Positions 25,145 to 33,644 of a stretch of 64,000 nt of DNA are shown piece by piece; position 1 is the stretch's first letter; every line of letters begins with the position of its first letter. Below the pieces are notes generated by a model. It worked only from the letters and a program-made list of their open reading frames with translations. It was not told the DNA's origin and did no database searches. Source of the DNA: ECT2AJA-110-A sp035399845 (lineage in GTDB: Bacteria > Planctomycetota > Phycisphaerae > UBA1845 > UTPLA1). The position numbers and the translations under genes are program-made. The stretch spans positions 44,592 to 108,591 of the forward strand of contig DAOPJV010000015.1 of the NCBI GenBank assembly GCA_035399845.1. The letters run 5' to 3'.

Positions 25145-26341
25145 TCATCGCTTCTTCGACTTGCGATGGCTGGTCTTGTCCGCCGCCTTTTTCAGAGCGC
25201 GCTGGTGCGATGTGAGCAGACCGTCGAGGCGACGCTTGAGTTGCTCGAACAGGCGATCGATTGGCGCGTTGATATCCCGAAGCCGCTTGTCGCGTTCCCG
25301 TCGATCCTTGATCTGCTCCGCATTCTCCAGCCGTTTTTCATTCGTCTTGCGGACGGACTCGGCCCGGTCCTTCAGCTCACTCAGGATCGCCAGGGCGGAG
25401 TGCGTCTGTTCCGGCGTACACTTGTACTCGGTGAGGAAATCCCGAACGTACTGCTCCCACTCGTCGAGGGGGACCGGCTTTTCCGCGGGCGTATTCCGCC
25501 GAGTCGTTCGGCGTTTGGGCTCGGACGATCGTTTTGCCGTCTTCTCGTCCGACTTTGGCTTATCCGTCTTTTCGCGGGCCGAGCTGCGCCGGGCCGCGCC
25601 CCTGGTCTCAGTTTCCTTCTTCTCAGGCGTCGTCGGTGTCATTTTCTGCGGGGGCGGCGTGTTCCGTCGGGTGGCGCGGCGTTCCTGACGCATGACATCC
25701 CTCGCCTCTCTGGGGGTGCGAAGGATCTGTGTGAGGGTCTTGATGGCGACGCGATCGCGCGCCTGTTCGAGGCGATCGTTCCACTGCGCGTAGGCCTCGC
25801 GCGTGCGTTCGGGACCGATCATGGCCTCGACGGCGGGGCGGATTGCGTTGATGGATTCGTTTCGAGACTTCTCGATCGGCATGATCTTGGCCTGCATCTC
25901 CATCAGTCCGGAGGAGGCGAGAAGTTTCTGGGCCTCGCGCGTGTCACCTTTGTCGACATCGATTTTGTTCTGCAGCGATCGCACGACTTCTGCGCGCTCG
26001 TTGATCATCGCCACGAATTTCTGCTGGTCCTTGCTGTCGGGCTCCTTCTCATTCGGGGACTGATCGTACTTGTCGATCAGCGAGCCGATTCGAGCCTGTT
26101 CTTCCGGCGTCAGTTCATAGAGGGTCGTGTTGATCTCGATCAGGTCGGAGCGCCGTCGTTCCTCGTATTCCTTCCACTCCATGTGGTAGACGTCGTAGTC
26201 GGGAAAGATCTTGTAGACGACGGACGGGCTGTCCTGACCTTTGCCGGGGGCCCCGGGCTTGTCCTGGGCGAACGCGATCCATGGCGCAGCGGCCACCAGG
26301 GCAATGACGAGTCGGCTGACTGTGGTACGATGATGCGTCAC
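25145..26341 (-). CDS. Secreted helical protein with LTxxQR-type C-terminus
   Basis: 398 residues from a GTG start at 26341, chosen because AAGGAG lies nine bases upstream; a GTG at 26362 is the longer option but has no such site. Signal peptide at 1-26 (RLVIALVAAAPWIAFAQ). Two helical domains are separated by a Lys/Arg/Thr/Pro-rich linker (about residues 225-300). The C-terminal part (WEQYVRDFLTEYKCTPEQ, ALAILSELKDRAESVRK, LFEQLKRRLDGLLTSHQR) matches the neighbouring paralogue at 23908-25056. The basic tail is KKAADKTSHRKSKKR. Function unknown; envelope location is inferred. Confidence 0.72.
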   Translation of the reverse strand: MTHHRTTVSRLVIALVAAAPWIAFAQDKPGAPGKGQDSPSVVYKIFPDYDVYHMEWKEYEERRRSDLIEINTTLYELTPEEQARIGSLIDKYDQSPNEKEPDSKDQQKFVAMINERAEVVRSLQNKIDVDKGDTREAQKLLASSGLMEMQAKIMPIEKSRNESINAIRPAVEAMIGPERTREAYAQWNDRLEQARDRVAIKTLTQILRTPREARDVMRQERRATRRNTPPPQKMTPTTPEKKETETRGAARRSSAREKTDKPKSDEKTAKRSSEPKRRTTRRNTPAEKPVPLDEWEQYVRDFLTEYKCTPEQTHSALAILSELKDRAESVRKTNEKRLENAEQIKDRRERDKRLRDINAPIDRLFEQLKRRLDGLLTSHQRALKKAADKTSHRKSKKR

Positions 26342-26418
26342 GCGATGAATCTCCTTGCTCACCGACTGCGTCGAAAGTCGATGCGCCGGCCAAGAGAGTT
26401 AAGTCGTTGTATCAGAAT

Positions 26419-26448
26419 AGTATATGTGATGAGCGTGCCGTCACTCAA
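26419..26448 (-). promoter_or_regulatory. Candidate promoter of the helical-protein pair
   Basis: Minus strand TTGAGT, 18 bases, TATACT, about 80 bp upstream of the GTG start at 26341, in a locally AT-rich stretch. The -10 matches five of six and the -35 four of six consensus bases. By-eye prediction. Confidence 0.4.
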
Positions 26449-26602
26449 GCGAATCCTGACCGCGGTACTGGACCCATGCGGCGTGGCATCGCTAAGTTAA
26501 GGCGCTGCAACGCGCTAAGGTCCGCAATGCGGCGTCGATGTTTCTCGCGTCTGAGAAAAACGACGTTGGTGGTCGCGGAACACGAGCGCTCGGAGAGGGT
26601 TC

Positions 26603-27310
26603 ATGTCAGACACGATGACGATGCGTGATGCGGAACTTCGCGTTCTGGGCGTGCTGATCGAGAAGTCGCTCGCTCAGCCGGCGTATTACCCCATGACAGT
26701 CAACGCGATTACGGCGGCGGCGAACCAGAAGAACAATCGAGACCCCGTGACGGACTACTCCGAGGGGGAGGTCAGCGACGCGCTCGCGTCGCTGCGGCGC
26801 AGGCAATGGGTGACCCAGGCCGAGCCGGAACGAAACTCGCGATCCGTCAAGTTCAGACACTGCGTCGAGGAACAGACGGGCTGGAACGCCGCCCAGCGGG
26901 CGCTGATGGCTGAACTGCTGGTTCGTGGTCCGCAGACGCTCGGAGAACTGCGGGGACGGGCGTCCAGGATGACGCATCTGGACTCCGCGGACTATACACG
27001 CGACCTGCTGGCGGAACTGGAGACGTGTAATCCGCCCTACGTCGCGGAGATGGAGCGGGAGGCCGGCAAGAGCGCCCGCCGCTTCCGACAGCTGCTTGGT
27101 GGCGAGGCGCCGCCAATGGCGCCGGAACCGACGCCGTCAGCGCCGCGGCGGGCATTCGATGACGTTCCGCACGACGCGGCGGGCTCAGACGACGCGTCCG
27201 AATCGCTGTCGTCGCGGATGGATCGGCTGGAGCGCGAGGTCGAGGCGCTTCGAGCGGAATTCGCCGAGCTGAGAGCGTCGCGATCGGCGACGTCTGACGG
27301 ACCCGGCTGA
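26603..27310 (+). CDS. YceH/DUF480 family protein (UPF0502)
   Basis: 235 residues; ATG with GGAGAGGG just upstream. The first ~165 residues match the DUF480 (YceH) family: LRVLGVLIEKSLAQPAYYPM, AITAAANQKNNRDPV and LLVRGPQTLGELRGRA are its signature segments. The fold is two tandem winged helices, so nucleic-acid binding is plausible; physiological role is not well established. The C-terminal ~60 residues are a Pro/Ala linker plus a coiled coil (LSSRMDRLEREVEALRAEFA), common in this family. It stands alone between the divergent helical-protein genes and the aminotransferase gene. Confidence 0.9.
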   Translation: MSDTMTMRDAELRVLGVLIEKSLAQPAYYPMTVNAITAAANQKNNRDPVTDYSEGEVSDALASLRRRQWVTQAEPERNSRSVKFRHCVEEQTGWNAAQRALMAELLVRGPQTLGELRGRASRMTHLDSADYTRDLLAELETCNPPYVAEMEREAGKSARRFRQLLGGEAPPMAPEPTPSAPRRAFDDVPHDAAGSDDASESLSSRMDRLEREVEALRAEFAELRASRSATSDGPG

Positions 27311-27467
27311 CGCCGTGACGCCGTGATTCCAAAGGCCGCCGCGCGAGAAGCCGGTCGACGTTCGTGCGCGGACGAATCGACATGAATCATGCGATTTATG
27401 CGGCTTTATGGCTCGTCCTAACAGCGATATGCTACGGGCATAGGCAAAGGCCTGAAGGAGACGCATC

Positions 27468-28604
27468 ATGCAGAAGCTACGCCTGTTCACACCTGGTCCC
27501 ACGATGGTCAGTCCCGAATCGATGCTGGCGATGGCCCAGCCACTGGATCATCATCGCACGGCCGGATTCCGTGACGATCTGAAGGAATGTGTTGAGCTGC
27601 TGAGGTACGTGTACCAGACGAGCACGACGCCCTATGTGATTACCGGCAGCGGCACGGCCGCGATGGAAGCGGCGATGCTCGGCTGCTGCAGACCGGACGC
27701 AAAGACGCTCGTCTGCCACGCCGGAAAATTCGCCGAGCGCTGGCGCGACATTCTCGTTCGATTCAAGCTGCCGCACGTCGAACTGCAGAAGGACTACGGC
27801 CACGGCTTCAAGGCGAATGACATCGCCGCCGCGTTCAAGGCGAACAGCGACATCAAGGCCGTCATCTTCGTGCACTCGGAAACGAGCACGGCGGCCGTCA
27901 GCGACGCGCAGGGAATCGCGAAAGTCTGCCGCGATCACGGCGCGCTCTGTCTCGTCGATGGCATCACGTCGATCGGCGCCATCCCGTTCAAGATGGACGA
28001 GTGGGGCATCGACGCCGCCGTGACGGGCTCGCAGAAGGCGATGATGCTGCCGCCGGGCCTGGGTCTTGTCGCATTGTCCGATCGAGCCTGGGAGGTGATC
28101 GATTCGCACCAGGCGCCGACGTACTACAACGACCTGAAGGCCTATCGCAAGAGCATGGAGAAGTTCGATACGCCCTACACGCCGAACAATCAGATGGTCA
28201 GCGGTCTGAAGTTCACGCTGAACCAGATCAAGACGGAGGGCATTGAAAACGTCTGGGCGCGATCGGCGAAGCTCGCCAAGGCGACGCGCGCGGCGGTCGA
28301 GGCGCTGGGCCTCAAGGTCTTCGCGACGGATCCCGTGGACAGTGTGACGGCCGTCGAGATCCCGGCGGGGGTCGATGGCGGCAAGTGGCGCAAGGACATG
28401 CGGGCGAAGTATGGCATTCACTGCGCCGGTGGCCAGGGCCACATCAAGGACACGATCATTCGCCTCAACCACATGGGCTACGTGGATGAAGTGGACACGG
28501 TCGGCGCGATTGCGGCCATGGAGTGGACGCTGGCGGCGCAGGGCTACAAGTTCACGTCGGGCGCCGGCACAGGGGCGTTCAGTCGCGTGATTCAGGAGTC
28601 GTAA
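27468..28604 (+). CDS. Class V aminotransferase (serine/alanine-glyoxylate type)
   Basis: 378 residues; AAGGAG seven bases before the ATG. A PLP-dependent fold type I enzyme of the class V family: LFTPGPTMVSPE at the N-terminus, VITGSGTAAMEAAM for the phosphate-binding loop, FVHSETSTAAVSDAQGI, the PLP-ring Asp in LCLVDGITSIGAIPF, and the Schiff-base Lys in VTGSQKAMMLPPGLGL. The HSETSTA motif and length are typical of alanine-glyoxylate / serine-pyruvate transaminases and the SgaA-like enzymes. Substrates are probably serine or alanine with glyoxylate or pyruvate, and a broader specificity is possible. A strong terminator follows, so it is a single-gene unit. Confidence 0.9.
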   Translation: MQKLRLFTPGPTMVSPESMLAMAQPLDHHRTAGFRDDLKECVELLRYVYQTSTTPYVITGSGTAAMEAAMLGCCRPDAKTLVCHAGKFAERWRDILVRFKLPHVELQKDYGHGFKANDIAAAFKANSDIKAVIFVHSETSTAAVSDAQGIAKVCRDHGALCLVDGITSIGAIPFKMDEWGIDAAVTGSQKAMMLPPGLGLVALSDRAWEVIDSHQAPTYYNDLKAYRKSMEKFDTPYTPNNQMVSGLKFTLNQIKTEGIENVWARSAKLAKATRAAVEALGLKVFATDPVDSVTAVEIPAGVDGGKWRKDMRAKYGIHCAGGQGHIKDTIIRLNHMGYVDEVDTVGAIAAMEWTLAAQGYKFTSGAGTGAFSRVIQES

Positions 28605-28645
28605 GCGCGGTCCGCGAGCGCTTCTGACTAAAGTTGATATCAAGT

Positions 28646-28685
28646 CGCCATCCGTTGCCGAATGCCGGCGGCGGATGGCGTTTTT
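28646..28685 (+). terminator. Rho-independent terminator of the aminotransferase gene
   Basis: Perfect 9-bp stem CGCCATCCG / CGGATGGCG (28646-28654, 28672-28680), a 17-nt loop and TTTTT directly after. It lies about 40 bp past the stop codon. Confidence 0.92.
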
Positions 28686-28774
28686 CGTGCGCAGGTGACG
28701 CCTGATGTTGTCAACGTCAGGGCGGGCACGATGGATGAATCTCCACGGGTTTCGGGGCGCAGCGCTGGTTGTCG

Positions 28775-30715
28775 CTACTTCGTCTCGTCGCCCAGTTCCG
28801 CCGCAATGCGCTTGGCGTCGGCGACGAGATCGGGCGGGTAGCCCTCGGATTCCAGAACCAGCAGGGCGTTGCGGCTCCGGGCCGGGCCGTCGCGGAGCGT
28901 GTAGTCGAAGACGAGGCCCTCATTCTCGAAGCGCTCTTCGAAGTGCCGGTTTTGGGCGCTCGGCAGGTCACCCAGTGTCGTCAGCGCGGCGTCGTGCGTC
29001 GCGACAAGGTGAAGACCGCTCCCGCTGATGAGTGTGCGGACGACGGCGGACGCCGCGGCGACGCGTTCGGCGGAGTTGGTGCCGCGGAAGGGTTCGTCGA
29101 TGAGGACGAAGACGCTCTGGCCGCCAGACGCCGCTTCCACCATCCGACGGACCTGGCGAACTTCGGCGAGAAAGTAGCTCTCCTTTCGGGAGAGGTCGTC
29201 CCGGATGCGCAGGTCCGTCAGGATCCGCATCGGCGCGATACGCATTGACCTTGCGGGGACAGCGGCGCCGATCATCGCAAGCAGGGCGTTCGTCGCCGTC
29301 ATGCGAAGGAAGGTCGACTTGCCGGACATGTTCGAACCTGTGATCACCCAGGTTCGCGCGGGATCGGCGAGTGTCAGTGAGTTGGCGACGGCGTCGGCGC
29401 GGGCGATCAGCGGATGGCGGCCGGTGTCGATCTCGAGACACGCTGCGCCGTTGTCGATGGCCGGGAACGTCGCGCCATCTTCCTCCCACGCGTAGGTACC
29501 GAGCGAGGCGAGAAACTCCAGTTCGCCGATCGCCTCGATCGCGCGCAGCAGCGTCTGTTGGTGGCGCACGGCGACGGCCTCGATCATTGCGACGGCCTGG
29601 AGATCCCAGAGGACGAGCAGGTCGACGATCGCGTGGGCGATGCCGGAGAAGCCGAGGAACAGATAGGGGATTCGCGCCTCGAGCCGCGGCAGGATCTCGG
29701 GCGCGACGGCGTCTTCCAGTTCCTTTCGACAGCGGCCGAGCGGACCTTCTTCAGGGAGCGACTCGACGGCCGAGGCGGCGAAGAAGCGGAACTGCGCGAC
29801 GACGTCCTCGAGTTCCAGCCAGGGGCGGATGCGATCGCCGGTGTTTTCGCGAATCGACGCGAGCAACACGCCGTTGATGATGGCGACGACTGCGATGGGC
29901 AGCCAGCCGAGCGAAATGGAGTGCCATCCGAGCAGTTGTCCCAGTCCGAAGGCGATGGCGACGGGGCCCGCAAGTCCCCAGACGCGAGCGACGCGAATCC
30001 TGGCGCCGCCCGGCATCGGCGTCGCATCGCGAATCGTCTCGTACATCTGGCGGAATTCCCTGGACAGCGTGCGGAATCCGGCGGCGGCGGCGAGGAGTCG
30101 GAGCCGCTGGACCGGGCGTTCAGTCAGCCATCGGGCCGCCTGCTGGCGTTCGACGATGGCGCTGGCGCCGGAAAGCGGCTGCGTCAGGCATTGTCCGAGC
30201 CGCGCTGCGCCGACAGGCGACGACGTCCGGTTGAACAGACCGTAGAGACTGATCGGTCGCCCGAAGACGTCGAGGTCGCCGAGCTCCTGCGCCGAGATGG
30301 CGTCGTGGGGCCGATCATCGAACAGCGGCGCCCAGAATTCGATGTCGTCGGGGGCGACGCCCTCGCGGAGGATGACGGGTTTGCCGTCGAGGCGTTTCCT
30401 GGACTCATCGAGGACAGCGCCGAGCAGGGCGAGCGTCTGTACGCGAAAGCGCACGCGGCCATGGACACGAACGGCCGCAACAAACGCCAGTCCGCCGCCG
30501 ACGCCGAGCGCCAAGGTCCACGCCCGTCCCTCGGCCATCCATCCGTAGATCCCCACCGCCATGGCGGCGAATGTCAGGAAACGCGCCCAGGCGAGAATGG
30601 CGCTGGTCCGCCGCTCCTGTTTGTATCGTGAGGTGGTCTCGTCCTGAGCTTCGTCCACCCACGGCGCCTTGGCGCTGTGATTCGCGGGCGGGGGTGGGAA
30701 AAACGAGAGGTCCAT
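28775..30715 (-). CDS. Membrane-anchored MutS-like ATPase
   Basis: About 646 residues from the ATG at 30715. Two hydrophobic segments near the N-terminus (residues ~40-80: LTFAAMAVGIYGWMAEG and LALGVGGGLAFVAAV) and two more around 230-265 (GPVAIAFGLGQLLG, LGWLPIAVVAIINGVLLA) indicate membrane insertion. The C-terminal ~220 residues are a MutS domain V ATPase: Walker A ITGSNMSGKSTFLRM, Walker B VLIDEPFRGTNS and the switch LVATHDAAL. There is no mismatch-recognition domain I. Similar membrane-bound MutS relatives with unknown role occur in Bacteroidota and Planctomycetota. It follows the mutS2 gene by ~50 bp on the same strand, suggesting co-transcription of two MutS-family ATPases. Confidence 0.82.
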   Translation of the reverse strand: MDLSFFPPPPANHSAKAPWVDEAQDETTSRYKQERRTSAILAWARFLTFAAMAVGIYGWMAEGRAWTLALGVGGGLAFVAAVRVHGRVRFRVQTLALLGAVLDESRKRLDGKPVILREGVAPDDIEFWAPLFDDRPHDAISAQELGDLDVFGRPISLYGLFNRTSSPVGAARLGQCLTQPLSGASAIVERQQAARWLTERPVQRLRLLAAAAGFRTLSREFRQMYETIRDATPMPGGARIRVARVWGLAGPVAIAFGLGQLLGWHSISLGWLPIAVVAIINGVLLASIRENTGDRIRPWLELEDVVAQFRFFAASAVESLPEEGPLGRCRKELEDAVAPEILPRLEARIPYLFLGFSGIAHAIVDLLVLWDLQAVAMIEAVAVRHQQTLLRAIEAIGELEFLASLGTYAWEEDGATFPAIDNGAACLEIDTGRHPLIARADAVANSLTLADPARTWVITGSNMSGKSTFLRMTATNALLAMIGAAVPARSMRIAPMRILTDLRIRDDLSRKESYFLAEVRQVRRMVEAASGGQSVFVLIDEPFRGTNSAERVAAASAVVRTLISGSGLHLVATHDAALTTLGDLPSAQNRHFEERFENEGLVFDYTLRDGPARSRNALLVLESEGYPPDLVADAKRIAAELGDETK

Positions 30716-30766
30716 GGGGCGTAGGATGGCTGATTGCCGGAGATACGGCAAGCGGCCTGCGAGGGC

Positions 30767-32686
30767 CTACGCGAAGAGCAGCTCGGAAAGTCCGACTTCG
30801 ACTTCGATGGCGCCGACCGCCACGACGGCGCGCTGCTTCTCCAGTCGCACACGAACAATCCTGCCGGGATCGTCGAATTTCCTGACGCGCACGACATCGC
30901 CCGGCTTCAGGTCAATGATGCGTTTGACCCATTGCTCATACTGCGAAATCTGGGCTTCCAGGTGTTTGATCTTGTCCAGGGCGACGAGCGTTTCGCGCGC
31001 GGCGTCCTGCCGCGCCTGCTCGGCGTCGCGCCGGGCGCGCTCGGCGTCGCGGCGGGCGGTCAGCGTTCCGGCGATCGCCTTGTTCAGGGCGCGATGGCGT
31101 CTGGCGAGGCTGCGTTTCGCGGAGGCGACAAGTTTTTTCGGCATGCCCAGTCGTGACGCGATGGCGATGGCGTTGCTGTTGCCGGGCTCTCCGATGACGA
31201 GGCGATAGGTCGGGCGGAGCGTTTCGATGTCAAACTCGACGCAGGCGTTGTCGGCGCGATCCTGCTCAAAGCCGATCGCCTTCAGGGCGCCGAGGTGCGT
31301 TGTGATCATCGCGAGACAGCCCGTGGAGAGCAGGTGATCCACGATGGCGCGACCGATGGCGGCGCCCTCGTCCGGGTCAGTCCCCGCGCCCATTTCGTCG
31401 ATCAGGACAAGCGTGCCCCTGCGGGCGCGCTGGACGATGTCGAGGATGCGTCCCATGTGGGCGCTGAAGGTGCTGAGACTCTGCTGCAGGCTCTGCTCAT
31501 CGCCGACGTCGATCCAGACGCCGCCGAAGACGGGCAGCGAGGATCCGGCGGCGGCCGGGATAGGCAGCCCCGCCTGCGCCATCAGGACGAGCAGACCAAT
31601 CGTCTTGAGCGCGGCCGTCTTTCCGCCGGTGTTGGGGCCCGTGACGAGGATGATGTCGAAGTCCTCGCCAAGCCGCGCGTCAATCGGAACGACGCTTCGC
31701 TTCTCGTCGCCGTTCGTCGGGACGTAGTGATCCGATTTCGCGTCCTCGTACATCTCCAGCAGGATCGGGTTGCGCGCGTTGATGAGGTTGACGCGACCCT
31801 CGTCGTTGATGGTCGGGAGTCGCATGTTGAAGCGATCGGAGATTCTCGTCTTGGCGCTCAGAAGATCGACGACGGCGAGCGTTTCGAGGGTTTCCAGCAG
31901 CGGCGTCTGGTTGAGATGCACCAGGTGCGTCAGTTCCCAGAGAATGCGATTGATCTCCTCCTTCTCGGCCTGAAGGAGATTGACGCGTTCGTTGTTGAGC
32001 TCAACGGCCTGTGCCGGTTCGACGAAGAGCGTCTGGCCGCTGTCGCTGCTGCGATGCACGATGCCGGGAACTCTGCCGCGCTGATCGGCGCGGAGGGGCA
32101 GGACCATTCGGTCCGCGTGATAGGTCGCGTTCGCGTACTGCAGATACTTCGTGACATGCGGCTGCTTGAGCAGTTTGTCAAACAGTTCGTGAGCCTGCTG
32201 TCGGATTCGTTCGAGATCGTCGCGGATGCGCTGGAGGCGATCGGAGGCGTCGTCCCGGATCTGGCCGCGGGAATCGACAACGCGGTTGATGCGATCGCGA
32301 ATCACGCGGAAATCCGTCAGGCGCGAGGCGAGCTTGACGAGCTTGTCCTGATTCTCGCCCAGGTCTTCAAACCAGACGCGGACGGCGGCGACACCGTTGA
32401 GCGTATCGGCGAGCTCGGCGAATTCGTCGGGTTCGAGCTTGTTCGGCGGCACGGCGCGTCGGACGTTGTCGCGAACATCCCGGATGCCGCCGAAGGGGGG
32501 CATTCCCTTTTCGGCGACGCGCTGCATGAACTGTTCAAGCTGCGTGAGCCAGTGGCGGACCTGCTTCGGCTTTCTGGACGGGCGCACGTGCATGGCGAGC
32601 GACTTACCCAGCGCGCACTGGGCGTGTCGCGCGAGCCAGTCGCGGATGCGATCGAATTCCAGTTTTTCCAGCGTGTGTGCGTCCAT
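30767..32686 (-). CDS. mutS2: MutS2-family ATPase without Smr nuclease domain
   Basis: About 639 residues from the ATG at 32686 (MDAHTLEKLEFDRI, the usual MutS2 N-terminus); the frame is open 31 codons further upstream. Domains: MutS III/IV clamp and lever region at ~1-300, including RADQRGRVPGIVHRSSDSGQ, a MutS2 signature; ATPase at ~310-510 with Walker A TGPNTGGKTAALKT and Walker B LVLIDEMGAGTDPDEG; an Arg/Ala-rich coiled coil at ~520-590; and a short KOW-like beta domain at the end (LKPGDVVRVRKFDDPGRIVR). Typical MutS2 has ~780 residues and ends in an Smr endonuclease domain; here it stops after the KOW part. MutS2 acts on recombination intermediates or collided ribosomes depending on species; without Smr, cleavage would need another protein. 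Confidence 0.88.
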   Translation of the reverse strand: MDAHTLEKLEFDRIRDWLARHAQCALGKSLAMHVRPSRKPKQVRHWLTQLEQFMQRVAEKGMPPFGGIRDVRDNVRRAVPPNKLEPDEFAELADTLNGVAAVRVWFEDLGENQDKLVKLASRLTDFRVIRDRINRVVDSRGQIRDDASDRLQRIRDDLERIRQQAHELFDKLLKQPHVTKYLQYANATYHADRMVLPLRADQRGRVPGIVHRSSDSGQTLFVEPAQAVELNNERVNLLQAEKEEINRILWELTHLVHLNQTPLLETLETLAVVDLLSAKTRISDRFNMRLPTINDEGRVNLINARNPILLEMYEDAKSDHYVPTNGDEKRSVVPIDARLGEDFDIILVTGPNTGGKTAALKTIGLLVLMAQAGLPIPAAAGSSLPVFGGVWIDVGDEQSLQQSLSTFSAHMGRILDIVQRARRGTLVLIDEMGAGTDPDEGAAIGRAIVDHLLSTGCLAMITTHLGALKAIGFEQDRADNACVEFDIETLRPTYRLVIGEPGNSNAIAIASRLGMPKKLVASAKRSLARRHRALNKAIAGTLTARRDAERARRDAEQARQDAARETLVALDKIKHLEAQISQYEQWVKRIIDLKPGDVVRVRKFDDPGRIVRVRLEKQRAVVAVGAIEVEVGLSELLFA

Positions 32687-32804
32687 TCCGCGCGATTCTG
32701 AATCCTGAGTCGAAAGCGGCACATGATAGCGCGCGACGCCGGATGTGTGAATCCATGCGGCGGGGCCGAAATGCGTCAATTGTTGTCAGGCGGGATGGCG
32801 GAGA

Positions 32805-33434
32805 TCAATGCACGCCGGACTTCTCGGCGCGTTTGACCCCCAGGAATCCGGCGAGCCCGATGACGGCGAGTCCCGCGAGGACGTACCCGGCGATTTTCAG
32901 GTATCCGGCGGGCTTTGCGTCCAGCTCCAGGACACGGATGCCCTTCATGTCGACGGCGGGAAACGTCTTCCTGAACGCCTTGATGGTCCCGGCGTCGACC
33001 GTGTGTATGGACGCCAGAAGCATGCCCTGGAGTTTCTCCCTTGTGTAGGCGTCCAGCATTTTCGCGTCGCCGGCGGGGACTTTGACGATCATCTGAAACG
33101 ACTTGGGTCTGAAATCCAGATCCTGTCCGGGAAGCCCGCTCTGCGACTGGTTTCGTGCGTTCTCGTAGAACGCCCGGGCCGTCTCCATCGACGTGACAGG
33201 AATCCAGTTCGTCACTTTGTCGTTGTTCGTCACTTCGAAATACTCGTCGCTCAACACGAAATCCGTGATAACGACGTGGGCGTTGTCCGCGGGACCTTTG
33301 TCGATGGCCTCGGCGGCCGTGATCACGCGCGGTTCGTCCTTTCCGAAGTCTCGTCGGCGGCATTCGGAGAAGGCCTGGAAGATCAACGCCAATCCGCAGA
33401 GACCGACGAACAGGATCATTCGCGTTCCGAGCAT
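32805..33434 (-). CDS. Membrane protein with two terminal helices, unknown function
   Basis: 209 residues. An N-terminal hydrophobic helix (RMILFVGLCGLALIFQAF), an extracytoplasmic domain of ~150 residues (RVITAAEAIDKGPADNAHVV, then VVITDFVLSDEYFEV) and a C-terminal transmembrane helix (YVLAGLAVIGLAGFLGV) with a short basic end. AGGA lies about seven bases before the ATG. I do not recognise the family. The gene is ~120 bp upstream of mutS2 on the same strand, but no functional link is apparent. Confidence 0.68.
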   Translation of the reverse strand: MLGTRMILFVGLCGLALIFQAFSECRRRDFGKDEPRVITAAEAIDKGPADNAHVVITDFVLSDEYFEVTNNDKVTNWIPVTSMETARAFYENARNQSQSGLPGQDLDFRPKSFQMIVKVPAGDAKMLDAYTREKLQGMLLASIHTVDAGTIKAFRKTFPAVDMKGIRVLELDAKPAGYLKIAGYVLAGLAVIGLAGFLGVKRAEKSGVH

Positions 33435-33644
33435 GTCACAGTCCTGTTGTGGCGCAACCGTTGTTTCGTCCTGAGGATGGCGATCACATCCGCCGTCCGG
33501 CCGGTTGGCGATCCTACACGAATCGCCCTCGGCGTCGCAATCGCGACGCCGCGAACGGACGACGTTTCCGGAACAGCGTCGGGCGCGGCCCAGGTCAGGT
33601 CACGCGCCCAATGAGAACAAATCTGGAAATCCGCCTCCGGCGAT

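Noticed and set aside
31295..32701. 468-codon plus-strand frame opposite mutS2
   Set aside because: Antisense to a clearly identified MutS2 with Walker motifs; no independent evidence.
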